From contig JBKBMT010000101.1 of the NCBI GenBank assembly GCA_046295655.1, forward strand, positions 1 to 7,422: a stretch of DNA of 7,422 bases. Direction: 5' to 3'. Position numbers and translations under genes: made by a program. A model generated the notes under the pieces. That model ran no database searches. It saw only the letters and a list, made by a program, of their open reading frames with translations, and was not told the origin of the DNA. The DNA comes from JBKBMT01 sp046295655. Its GTDB lineage: Bacteria > Pseudomonadota > Alphaproteobacteria > Rhodobacterales > Rhodobacteraceae. Positions 1 to 5,932 of the stretch are shown one piece after another; position 1 is the first letter of the stretch; each line of letters starts with the position of its first letter.

Positions 1-395
1 ATCACGTGTCCGGGCCGTTCGCTGGCGATCGTCAGGCCGTAAAGCTGGCGCGACAGGCCGACGGCGAAATCGCAGATGTCGATCATCTCCTGGACTTCGC
101 CAAGCCCCTCCGACACGATCTTGCCCGCCTCGAGCGTGACCAGTGCGCCGAGGTCGTCCTTGGCCGCGCGCAGTTCCTCACCCAGAAGGCGCACAAGCTC
201 GCCCCGGCGCGGGGCAGGCACCAGGCGCCAGGCGCGGAAGGCCGCCTGCGCCCGATCGATGGCGGCCCGGACCTCGGCCACCGGCGTATCGGCCACGCGC
301 GCGATCTCGGCGCCGTCGATGGGACTGACCACCGGACGGCCGCCGGAAAGCCCGGTCAGACCGTTCGCCGCAAGGATCTCGTCAGCACTCCGCAT
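1..395 (-). CDS. amaB: ALDH7-family aldehyde dehydrogenase, partial (alpha-aminoadipate semialdehyde / piperidine-6-carboxylate dehydrogenase)
   Basis: This is the N-terminal 131 residues of an NAD-dependent aldehyde dehydrogenase; the rest lies beyond the left edge. The family oxidises 2-aminoadipate 6-semialdehyde (in equilibrium with piperidine-6-carboxylate) to 2-aminoadipate in cytosolic lysine catabolism. Visible family marks are APRRGELVRLLGEEL (61-75), LEAGKI (88-93), EGLGEVQEMIDICDFAVG (96-113), and LYGLTIASERPGH (118-130). The last blocks are near-identical, from memory, to Pseudomonas AmaB and to the ALDH7A1/antiquitin group. The catalytic Cys and Glu fall outside the window. An ATG at 401 overlaps the stop of the upstream acyltransferase gene (ATGA), but AGGAGG at 407-402 abuts it with no spacer. 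The ATG at 395 has an ideal 6-nt spacing and is preferred. It is the last visible gene of the gcdH operon and probably translationally coupled. The subfamily call is strong; the exact substrate is inferred from homology and from the neighbouring gcdH. Confidence 0.9.
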   Translation of the reverse strand, partial: MRSADEILAANGLTGLSGGRPVVSPIDGAEIARVADTPVAEVRAAIDRAQAAFRAWRLVPAPRRGELVRLLGEELRAAKDDLGALVTLEAGKIVSEGLGEVQEMIDICDFAVGLSRQLYGLTIASERPGHV

Positions 396-397
396 GG

Positions 398-1408
398 TCA
401 TCCTCCTGTCACTGCCGCGCGCTGGTCGTCCCGCCCCATGGACAGGATCACCGGCCGTTCGGCCTGTCGTTGCATGAAATCGTCCCGCGATGCCAGACCG
501 CGCCAGTCGGCCGCGATCAGCGACTGCGCCACCGCGCCGCCCATCATGTCCCCGGGCCCGAGTACGACGAAGGCATCGGGGTTGAACTCGCGCGCCGCGA
601 CCCGGATGGCGCGTGCGAAGTCGTAGGGGGCCGCAACCTGATGGCCGAAGGTGTAGTCGGCAAGCGCGGACGGATCGACCGCATGGGGCCACCAGACCGC
701 CCCGCGCCCGTCGATCATCGGCACCCGCGGCTGGCCGAAGCCGAGTGCGGCCAGAGCCCTGCGGCCCGCAACGCCCACGTCCGCAACAAGCGGCGTGTGA
801 AAGGCGGCGTGACCGCCGAGGCGGAGCGGAAACCGCCCCTCTACCGGCGGGACCGCGCCCTCGAACCGCTCCAGCGCTTCGGTCTCGCCGGCCAGAACGA
901 GTAGCCCGCCAAGATCGATCGAGAGCATGAGACCCGCCGCCTGTGCCGCCTCCATGACCGCGGTGCGCCGGGCCGCATCCGGCACCCAGTCAGCCCCGCC
1001 GACCGGATAGACCACCTGCCCCCCGCGGCCCCGCTCCGCCATCAGGCTGCCCATCGTGTCGGCCAGCAGGAACCCGTCATCGCCCGACAGCGCCCCCGCG
1101 ACTGCCAGCGCGGTATACCAGCCCATCGAGTTGCCGGTGACGGCAAGAACCTCGACGCCTGCAAGGTCCTGCGCGTCGGCATAGCCGCAGGCGAAGATCA
1201 GGGCTGCCGCATTCTGCCCGGCCATGTGGCGGGCGACCGAGAACGATTCGGCGCCGTCGAGCGCAGCAAGGCTTTCCCGGCCGGCCGCCCGCCGCAACGC
1301 CTCCCATCGCCCGATCAGGGCGGGCTTGCGGCCGTGACGGCGCATCAGGCTGCCGAGTTCGCTGCGGCCATAGGTTCCGCGGCCTGGTGCGACGACGACG
1401 ACCTTCAT
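398..1408 (-). CDS. FabD-like acyltransferase-fold protein with altered active-site motifs
   Basis: This 336-residue protein has the FabD / ACP S-malonyltransferase fold, but its substrate is unknown. The family moves acyl groups between CoA and a carrier thiol through a Ser-His dyad. Seen here are an N-terminal APGRG loop (7-11; FabD has PGQG), the nucleophile elbow GNSMGW (92-97, Ser94; FabD has GHSLGE), FHTPL (203-207, His204), Gln257, and GPG (284-286). Thus Ser and His are kept, but the His and Glu flanking the Ser are Asn and Trp. By hand alignment the Arg that binds the malonyl carboxylate (MRGKFM in E. coli FabD) is Met119 (TMGSLM). Malonyl-CoA is therefore an unlikely substrate and fatty acid synthesis an unlikely role. 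Its ATG overlaps the stop of the E1 gene by 4 bp (ATGA, 1408-1405), and its own stop overlaps a possible downstream ATG. This arrangement suggests it works with the E1 and ALDH7. The same frame stays open upstream to about 3466, but that part is a shadow of E1. The fold is fairly sure; the function is not. Confidence 0.85.
   Translation of the reverse strand: MKVVVVAPGRGTYGRSELGSLMRRHGRKPALIGRWEALRRAAGRESLAALDGAESFSVARHMAGQNAAALIFACGYADAQDLAGVEVLAVTGNSMGWYTALAVAGALSGDDGFLLADTMGSLMAERGRGGQVVYPVGGADWVPDAARRTAVMEAAQAAGLMLSIDLGGLLVLAGETEALERFEGAVPPVEGRFPLRLGGHAAFHTPLVADVGVAGRRALAALGFGQPRVPMIDGRGAVWWPHAVDPSALADYTFGHQVAAPYDFARAIRVAAREFNPDAFVVLGPGDMMGGAVAQSLIAADWRGLASRDDFMQRQAERPVILSMGRDDQRAAVTGG
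402..407 (-). promoter_or_regulatory. Shine-Dalgarno AGGAGG deciding the ALDH7 start
   Basis: A perfect AGGAGG (minus strand) lies inside the last codons of the upstream acyltransferase gene. It touches the ATG at 401 directly and is 6 nt from the ATG at 395, so it favours initiation at 395. Confidence 0.75.
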
Positions 1409-3591
1409 GCCTGTGCCACCAGGTTCAATGCCGCCCCGACAATTCCTGCGCGCGATGGCAGGGTGGCCGCATAGGCCGGTCCGGTGGCGATGAAACTGTC
1501 CTCGGCCGCAAGGCGGCCGATACGGCGGACTCCAGCCCCGTGCAGCGACGTCACCAGCGCCTCGGACGGACCGCCGGACCGGCGGCATTCGTCCACCACC
1601 AGAACGGCAGCGCAGTCCGCCACGGCCGCGACCATCGCCGCCTCGGGCAGCGGGGCGAGCCAGCGCAGATCCACCACCCGCGCATCGATCCCCTCCGCGG
1701 CCAGATCGGCCTGTGCCTGCCGCGACAGGTAGACGCCGTTGCCATAGGTCGCGATCGCCAGATCCCGGCCCGACCCGTGCACCGCCACGGTGTCCAGAGC
1801 GATCCGCGTCCCCTCCTGCGGATAGCTGCGCATCCAGCCGCCGTCGCCGGGCGCCATCAGATCGCGCGTCGGATAAAGCGCGATGGGCTCGAGGAACACG
1901 CAGACCCGGTTTTCCTCTCGCGCCAGCCGGACGCATTCGCGCAGCATCCCCACGGCCTCGGCGCCGTCCGAGGGGACCGCGAGGATCAGCCCGGGAATGT
2001 CGCGCAGCACGGCCACGGAATTGTCGTTGTGGAAATGGCCGCCGAAGCCCTTCTGATAACCGAGACCCGCGATGCGGACGACCATCGGGTTGGCGAACTG
2101 GCCGTTCGAGAAGAAGGGCAGGGTGGCCGCCTCGCCGCGCAACTGGTCCTCGGCGTTGTGCAGATAGGCCAGGAACTGGATTTCCGGGACGGGGATGAAC
2201 CCGTTGTGTGCCATGCCGATGGCGAGACCCAGGATGGATTGCTCGTCCAGCAGCGTGTCGATCACCCGGTCGGGGCCGAAGCGGGCCTGCAACCGCTGTG
2301 TCACGCCATAGACCCCGCCCTTGCGCCCCACATCCTCGCCCATCAGCACGATCTCGGGGTGCTCCAGCATCAGATCGGTCAGCGCGAAGTTGATCAGCCG
2401 CGCCATCGGTTGCGGTTCGGCCAGCGCCTTGGTCTCGGTCCCATAGGCCGCGGCGCGGGCCTCGGGATCGGGGCCGTTCGATGGCCGGGCCGGGCGGGGC
2501 GGCGGCACGATGGCGGCCATGACCTCGGCCGCGGTGCGCAGGCGCGGGCGTGTCGTCGCCTCGTCCGCGACACGGGCGACGCGCGCGCGGGTCTCCTCGT
2601 AGATCGCGAGCGCCGCATCGGGGTCGAGCGCCCCGGCCTCGGCCAGAAGCCGCGCGGAATGCAGCAGCGGATCGTTGGCCTCCTCGGCCTCGACCTCCTC
2701 GCGCCGCATGTAGGTGGTGGGCATGTCGGCGCCGGCATGACCGTAGAGCCGGACGGTGCGCAGGTGCAGGAAGGCCGGCCGCCGCCGCGTCCGCACCCAG
2801 TCCGCAACCTCTCGGGCGGCAGCATGGGCGGCATAGAGGTCGAGCCCGTCGGCCGCGACATAGCGCAGACCGGGTCTTTGCGCGAAGGACGCCGCGATCC
2901 AGCCCGGCGGGGTGCGCACCGAGATGCCGATCCCGTTGTCCTCGCACACGAACAGCAGGGGCAGCGGGATCTTCTGATAGGCGGTCCAGCAGGCGGTGTT
3001 GATCGCCCCCTGTGCTGTCGAATGGTTGGCGCTGGCATCGCCGAAGGTGCAGACCACCAGCCCGTCCTCGGCCAGCGCGCGGTGCTCGGGTGGACGTCGC
3101 CGCGCAAGGCCGATCGAATAGCCGGCGCCCACGGCCTTGGGCAGGTGGCTGGCGATGGTCGACGTCTGCGGCGGGATCGCCAGCGTCTTCGAGCCCAGAA
3201 CCTTGTGCCGCCCGCCCGAGATCGGATCCTCTGCGGAGGACGCGAAGGACAGCAGCATGTCCCACAGCGGCGTCTGGCCGGGCAGTTGCATCGCGCGGGC
3301 AATCTGGAAGGCGGCGTCGCGGTAGTGCAGGAAGGCCATGTCGTCCGGGCGGAGCGCCGCCGCCACCGCGGCCATGCCTTCGTGCCCCGACGAGCCGATG
3401 GTGTAGAACCCCTGGCCCGCGCGCTGCATGGCGCGCGCCTGAAGGTCCAGCGCCCGGCTGAGACACTGCGCCCGGAACAGCGCCACCGCCTCGTGCGCGG
3501 CAAGACCCGGCACCGGGCGCGCGCCTTGCGGAAAGTCCCGTGCCGCAATCCTGCGGCGCAGGTTCGCCTCGACGATTTCGGCCCGATCCAC
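1405..3591 (-). CDS. fused alpha+beta 2-oxoacid dehydrogenase E1 (thiamine diphosphate-dependent), candidate 2-oxoadipate dehydrogenase E1
   Basis: This 728-residue protein is a single-chain E1. Residues about 35-340 match E1-alpha and 390-725 match E1-beta, joined by a Pro/Ala-rich linker (about 362-385). E1 decarboxylates a 2-oxoacid on ThDP and passes the acyl group to a lipoyl-E2. Alpha-half marks: GHEG (69-72), HYRDAAFQIARA (89-100), the Mg/ThDP motif starting GDASAN (184-189) and ending EDNGIGIS (217-224), and the loop YGHAGAD (283-289, His285). Beta-half marks: LMGEDVGRKGGVYGVT (416-431), DEQSILGLAIG (449-459, Glu450 matching the Glu that activates ThDP), AEDQLRG (480-486), and GGHFHND (517-523). 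No lipoyl domain is visible. The start is GTG at 3591 with GGGAGGG 4 nt upstream. It lies 60 bp after gcdH and overlaps the acyltransferase by 4 bp. The E1 family is certain. The substrate 2-oxoadipate is inferred only from gcdH and ALDH7; pyruvate-like or branched-chain 2-oxoacids remain possible, since known 2-oxoadipate E1s are of the SucA/DHTKD1 type. Confidence 0.92.
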   Translation of the reverse strand: MDRAEIVEANLRRRIAARDFPQGARPVPGLAAHEAVALFRAQCLSRALDLQARAMQRAGQGFYTIGSSGHEGMAAVAAALRPDDMAFLHYRDAAFQIARAMQLPGQTPLWDMLLSFASSAEDPISGGRHKVLGSKTLAIPPQTSTIASHLPKAVGAGYSIGLARRRPPEHRALAEDGLVVCTFGDASANHSTAQGAINTACWTAYQKIPLPLLFVCEDNGIGISVRTPPGWIAASFAQRPGLRYVAADGLDLYAAHAAAREVADWVRTRRRPAFLHLRTVRLYGHAGADMPTTYMRREEVEAEEANDPLLHSARLLAEAGALDPDAALAIYEETRARVARVADEATTRPRLRTAAEVMAAIVPPPRPARPSNGPDPEARAAAYGTETKALAEPQPMARLINFALTDLMLEHPEIVLMGEDVGRKGGVYGVTQRLQARFGPDRVIDTLLDEQSILGLAIGMAHNGFIPVPEIQFLAYLHNAEDQLRGEAATLPFFSNGQFANPMVVRIAGLGYQKGFGGHFHNDNSVAVLRDIPGLILAVPSDGAEAVGMLRECVRLAREENRVCVFLEPIALYPTRDLMAPGDGGWMRSYPQEGTRIALDTVAVHGSGRDLAIATYGNGVYLSRQAQADLAAEGIDARVVDLRWLAPLPEAAMVAAVADCAAVLVVDECRRSGGPSEALVTSLHGAGVRRIGRLAAEDSFIATGPAYAATLPSRAGIVGAALNLVAQA

Positions 3592-3595
3592 GTTA

Positions 3596-3602
3596 CCCTC
3601 CC
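3596..3602 (-). promoter_or_regulatory. ribosome binding site for the GTG-started E1 gene
   Basis: GGGAGGG on the minus strand, 4 nt before the GTG at 3591-3589, supports this non-ATG start. No ATG lies nearby in frame upstream. Confidence 0.6.
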
Positions 3603-3603
3603 G

Positions 3604-3616
3604 CCCGCGCTGCGGG
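3604..3616 (-). other. small hairpin in the gcdH-E1 gap
   Basis: On the minus strand CCCGC-AGC-GCGGG forms a 5-bp stem just before the E1 ribosome binding site, in the 60-bp gap between gcdH and E1. No T-run follows, so it does not look like an intrinsic terminator. It may be chance in GC-rich DNA or may tune E1 translation. Confidence 0.25.
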
Positions 3617-3651
3617 GTCCGCTGTCGTCTGGGTGGCGTTGCGCCGACGGA

Positions 3652-4878
3652 TCAGAAGAACGCCTGAAGCCCCGTGATCGCCCGACCGAGGATCAGGGCA
3701 TGGACGTCGTGCGTGCCCTCGTAGGTGTTCACGGTCTCGAGGTTCACCATGTGGCGGATGACCTGGAATTCCTCCTGGATGCCGTTGCCGCCGTGCATGT
3801 CGCGGGCCCAGCGCGCGATCTCCAGCGCCTTGCCGCAGTTGTTGCGCTTGACGATCGAGATCATTTCGGGCGCGGCATTCGCCTCGTCCAGAAGCCGTCC
3901 GACGCGCAGGCTGCCCTGCATCCCCAGGCTGATCTCGGTCAGCATGTTGGCAAGTTTCAGCTGGAAGAGCTGGGTCTGCGCCAGCGGTTTGCCGAACTGC
4001 TTGCGGTCGAGGCCATATTGCCGCGCGGCATGCAGGCAGAACTCTGCCGCGCCCAGAACACCCCAGGAAATGCCGTAGCGCGCCCGGTTGAGACAGCCGA
4101 ACGGCCCCTTCAGCCCTTCGACATGCGGCAGAAGCGCCTCCTCGCCGACCTCGACATCCTTCATCACGATCTCGCCGGTGATCGAGGCGCGCAGGCTGAG
4201 CTTGCCACCGATCTTGGGCGCCGAAAGCCCCTTGGTGCCCTTGTCCAGCACGAAGCCGCGGATCTTGCCGCCGTGGGCCTCCGACTTGGCCCAGACCACG
4301 AACACATCCGCTATCGGGCTGTTCGAGATCCACATCTTGGAGCCGTTCAGAACATAGCCGTTCGCCGTTTTCTTCGCCACGGTCTTCATGCCCGCCGGAT
4401 CGGACCCGGCATCGGGTTCGGTCAGACCGAAGCATCCGATCCACTCGCCTGACGCGAGTTTCGGCAGGTATTTCTGCCGCTGCTCCTCCGAGCCGTAGGC
4501 GTAGATCGGATACATGACCAGCGAGGATTGCACCGACATCATGCTGCGATACCCGGAGTCGACGCGCTCGATCTCGCGCGCCACAAGACCGTAGGCGACA
4601 TAGGATGCGCCAACCCCGCCGTAGGTCTCTGGGACGGTGACGCCCAGCAACCCCATTTCGCCCATCTCGCGGAAGATCGCCGGATCGGTCGCTTCCTCCC
4701 GGAAGGCCGCTATGACGCGCGGTTGCAGCCGCTCCTGGGCATAGCTGCGGGCGGCGTCGCGGATCATGCGTTCGTCCTCGGTCAGCTGCTCTTCCAGCCG
4801 GAAGGCATCCTCCCAGTCGAAGCGCGTCAGATCCGGCGCATCCTTGGCCTTCAGGACGGGGCGTGCGGTATCGGGCAT
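3652..4878 (-). CDS. gcdH: glutaryl-CoA dehydrogenase
   Basis: This 408-residue FAD enzyme (EC 1.3.8.6) oxidises and decarboxylates glutaryl-CoA to crotonyl-CoA, the last dedicated step of lysine, tryptophan and glutarate breakdown. It passes electrons to electron-transfer flavoprotein. Marks seen are VPETYGGVGASYVAYGL (82-98), DSGYRSMMSVQSSLV (107-121), the acyl-CoA dehydrogenase signature CFGLTEPDAGSDP (149-161), KMWISN (181-186), RKQFGKPLAQTQL (292-304), MHGGNGIQEE (361-370), and NTYEGTHDVHALILGRA (384-400). Glu387 in YEGTHD is the catalytic base. Arg111 matches the Arg that in human GCDH binds the glutaryl carboxylate and separates this enzyme from other acyl-CoA dehydrogenases. Length fits the family. 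The ATG at 4878 has AGGAGG (4891-4886) 7 nt upstream. It is the first gene of the operon and is divergent from a LysR-type regulator, as with gcdH/gcdR in pseudomonads. Confidence 0.97.
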   Translation of the reverse strand: MPDTARPVLKAKDAPDLTRFDWEDAFRLEEQLTEDERMIRDAARSYAQERLQPRVIAAFREEATDPAIFREMGEMGLLGVTVPETYGGVGASYVAYGLVAREIERVDSGYRSMMSVQSSLVMYPIYAYGSEEQRQKYLPKLASGEWIGCFGLTEPDAGSDPAGMKTVAKKTANGYVLNGSKMWISNSPIADVFVVWAKSEAHGGKIRGFVLDKGTKGLSAPKIGGKLSLRASITGEIVMKDVEVGEEALLPHVEGLKGPFGCLNRARYGISWGVLGAAEFCLHAARQYGLDRKQFGKPLAQTQLFQLKLANMLTEISLGMQGSLRVGRLLDEANAAPEMISIVKRNNCGKALEIARWARDMHGGNGIQEEFQVIRHMVNLETVNTYEGTHDVHALILGRAITGLQAFF

Positions 4879-4907
4879 TGCGGATCCTCCTCTCCGGGGC
4901 ATGTGAA

Positions 4908-4937
4908 ACCATACCCTTGCGCCGCAAGGCCGGCCAA
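4908..4937 (-). promoter_or_regulatory. candidate sigma-70-type promoter of the gcdH operon
   Basis: On the minus strand TTGGCC (4937-4932) and TATGGT (4913-4908) are 18 bp apart, each matching 4 of 6 consensus bases, and lie about 30 bp before the gcdH ATG. The spacer holds the 15-bp palindrome at 4915-4929, so a bound regulator would cover the promoter. Prediction by eye only. Confidence 0.4.
4915..4929. promoter_or_regulatory. perfect dyad, candidate operator for gcdH
   Basis: CCTTGCG-C-CGCAAGG is a perfect palindrome with 7-bp arms around one central base. It lies between the putative -35 and -10 of gcdH in the 94-bp divergent region. It is not a T-N11-A LysR box, so it may be bound by the LysR protein as a secondary site, or by another factor. 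Confidence 0.45.
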
Positions 4938-4944
4938 CGATATT
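4917..4944 (+). promoter_or_regulatory. weak candidate promoter of the LysR gene
   Basis: TTGCGC (4917-4922) and GATATT (4939-4944) are 16 bp apart, about 29 bp before the LysR ATG. The hexamers match consensus poorly (3 and 4 of 6). If used, it would overlap the divergent gcdH promoter. Confidence 0.2.
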
Positions 4945-4955
4945 TCTGCGGCAGG

Positions 4956-4974
4956 ATATGCATGGAGCGCATAT
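4956..4974. promoter_or_regulatory. candidate LysR-type T-N11-A box at the regulator start
   Basis: ATATGC-N7-GCATAT is a dyad with perfect 6-bp arms. It contains T4959-N11-A4971 (TGC...GCA), the usual core of a LysR-type binding site. It spans the GGAG ribosome binding site (4964-4967) and the first bases of the LysR start codon, a position suited to negative autoregulation. A related imperfect ATAT...ATAT dyad sits beside it at 4940-4959. Confidence 0.4.
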
Positions 4975-5869
4975 GAACCGACCGCGCCGTTTCCTGCCTT
5001 CGGTCAGCCTGCTTGCCGCTTTCGAGGCTGTGCTGCGAACCGGTTCGACCGCCGCCGCGGCGCGCGAACTGGACCTGACCCAGGGCGCGGTCAGCCGGCT
5101 CGTGCAATCGCTGGAGGCGCAACTGGGAAGACCGCTGTTCCTGCGCCAGCGCCGGCGGCTGGTCCCCACCGAGGCGGCGCGGGCCTATGGCCGCGACATT
5201 TCCCGCGCGCTGGACCTGATCGCCCGGGCATCGATGGAATTCTCGGCCAATCCCGGCGGTGGCGTCCTGAGCCTTGCCATCCTGCCCGCGTTCGGCACGC
5301 GTTGGCTGGCACCGCGGCTGCCGGCGTTCCTTTCGGCGCATCCGGGCGTGACGGTCAACCTCGCGACCCGGCTGAAGCGGTTCAATTTTGCGGCTGAATC
5401 GTTCGACGCGGCGATCCATTTCGGCGCAGCCGACTGGCGCGACGCGGGGCACCTGCGGCTATTCGACGAACTGCTGACGGTCTGCGCCGCGCCTGCATTT
5501 CTCGACCGTAATCCGGTTGCCGCCGCGGCCGATCTTCTGACCTTGCCGCTGCTTCAGATCGAGACCCGGCCGACGGCCTGGCAGGAATGGTTCCGGTCCG
5601 AGGGGATCGAGGCCCGGGCGCCGCGCGGCATGCTGTTCGATCAGTTCGCAACGATGACCCAGGCCGCGATTCACGGCCTCGGCGTCGCGCTGCTTCCCGA
5701 GTTCCTGGCCGAGCCGGAGATCGCCGAGGGTCGGCTCACTGCGGTCTTTCCGCGACGGTTCGGGGGGGTGGGCAGCTATTGGCTGGTCTGGCCGGACACC
5801 CGGGCCGGGCATCCGCCGCTGGTTGCCTTCCGTGACTGGATCGCGCGCGAGACCGCCGGGCTACGCTGA
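4973..5869 (+). CDS. LysR-type transcriptional regulator (GcvA/GcdR-like), divergent from gcdH
   Basis: This 298-residue protein is a LysR-type regulator. The N-terminal winged helix-turn-helix spans about residues 10-70, with AAFEAVLRTGSTAAAARELD (15-34) then LTQGAVSRLVQSLEAQLG (35-52) and PLFLR (54-58). The effector-binding domain is about 97-295, with LAILPAFGTRWLAPRLPAF (101-119), FDAAIHFG (144-151), and GLGVALLPEFL (235-245), as in the GcvA subgroup. The length is normal. An upstream in-frame ATG exists at 4958, but the ATG at 4973 has GGAG at a 5-nt spacing and is preferred. It faces gcdH across 94 bp, the arrangement of GcdR, the glutarate/lysine-responsive activator of gcdH in pseudomonads. 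It is therefore inferred to control the gcdH operon, probably with glutarate, glutaryl-CoA or a lysine intermediate as effector. rpoN follows 63 bp downstream on the same strand and might be partly co-transcribed. Confidence 0.93.
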   Translation: MNRPRRFLPSVSLLAAFEAVLRTGSTAAAARELDLTQGAVSRLVQSLEAQLGRPLFLRQRRRLVPTEAARAYGRDISRALDLIARASMEFSANPGGGVLSLAILPAFGTRWLAPRLPAFLSAHPGVTVNLATRLKRFNFAAESFDAAIHFGAADWRDAGHLRLFDELLTVCAAPAFLDRNPVAAAADLLTLPLLQIETRPTAWQEWFRSEGIEARAPRGMLFDQFATMTQAAIHGLGVALLPEFLAEPEIAEGRLTAVFPRRFGGVGSYWLVWPDTRAGHPPLVAFRDWIARETAGLR

Positions 5870-5907
5870 CGATACGGCGGCTTGCGACGCACGGATCTCG
5901 CGCCCTA

Positions 5908-5920
5908 CTCTGCGGCAGAG
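5908..5920. repeat. perfect inverted repeat just upstream of rpoN
   Basis: CTCTGC-G-GCAGAG has 6-bp arms around one base and ends 4 nt before the GGGAGG ribosome binding site of rpoN. CGCG blocks at 5899-5902 and 5921-5924 could lengthen the stem across a 5-nt bulge. No T-run follows, so an operator or an RNA fold controlling rpoN translation is more likely than a terminator. Confidence 0.35.
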
Positions 5921-5932
5921 CGCGGGAGGAAG

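Noticed and set aside
1409..3466. Upstream extension of the acyltransferase frame to give a 1022-residue protein
   Set aside because: The extension is low-complexity Arg/Gly/Ala sequence overlapping E1. The conserved FabD-like N-terminus (MKVVVVAPGRG) begins at the ATG at 1408.
3604..3616. The gcdH-E1 hairpin as a transcription terminator
   Set aside because: The stem is only 5 bp with no following T-run, and the downstream genes look operonic with gcdH.
1387..4452. A 1021-codon open frame on the plus strand, antisense to the acyltransferase, E1 and gcdH genes
   Set aside because: Its translation is Arg/His/Gln/Gly-rich with no recognisable domain, and it runs antisense to three clearly conserved genes. 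It is a typical shadow frame of high-GC coding DNA.
4958..4972. Upstream ATG at 4958 as the LysR start
   Set aside because: Its purine-rich region is only 2 nt away, whereas the ATG at 4973 has GGAG at a 5-nt spacing and gives the usual N-terminus.
3593..5452. A 619-codon minus-strand frame overlapping gcdH and the LysR gene
   Set aside because: It has no domain resemblance and lies out of frame with gcdH and antisense to the LysR gene, both of which are well conserved.
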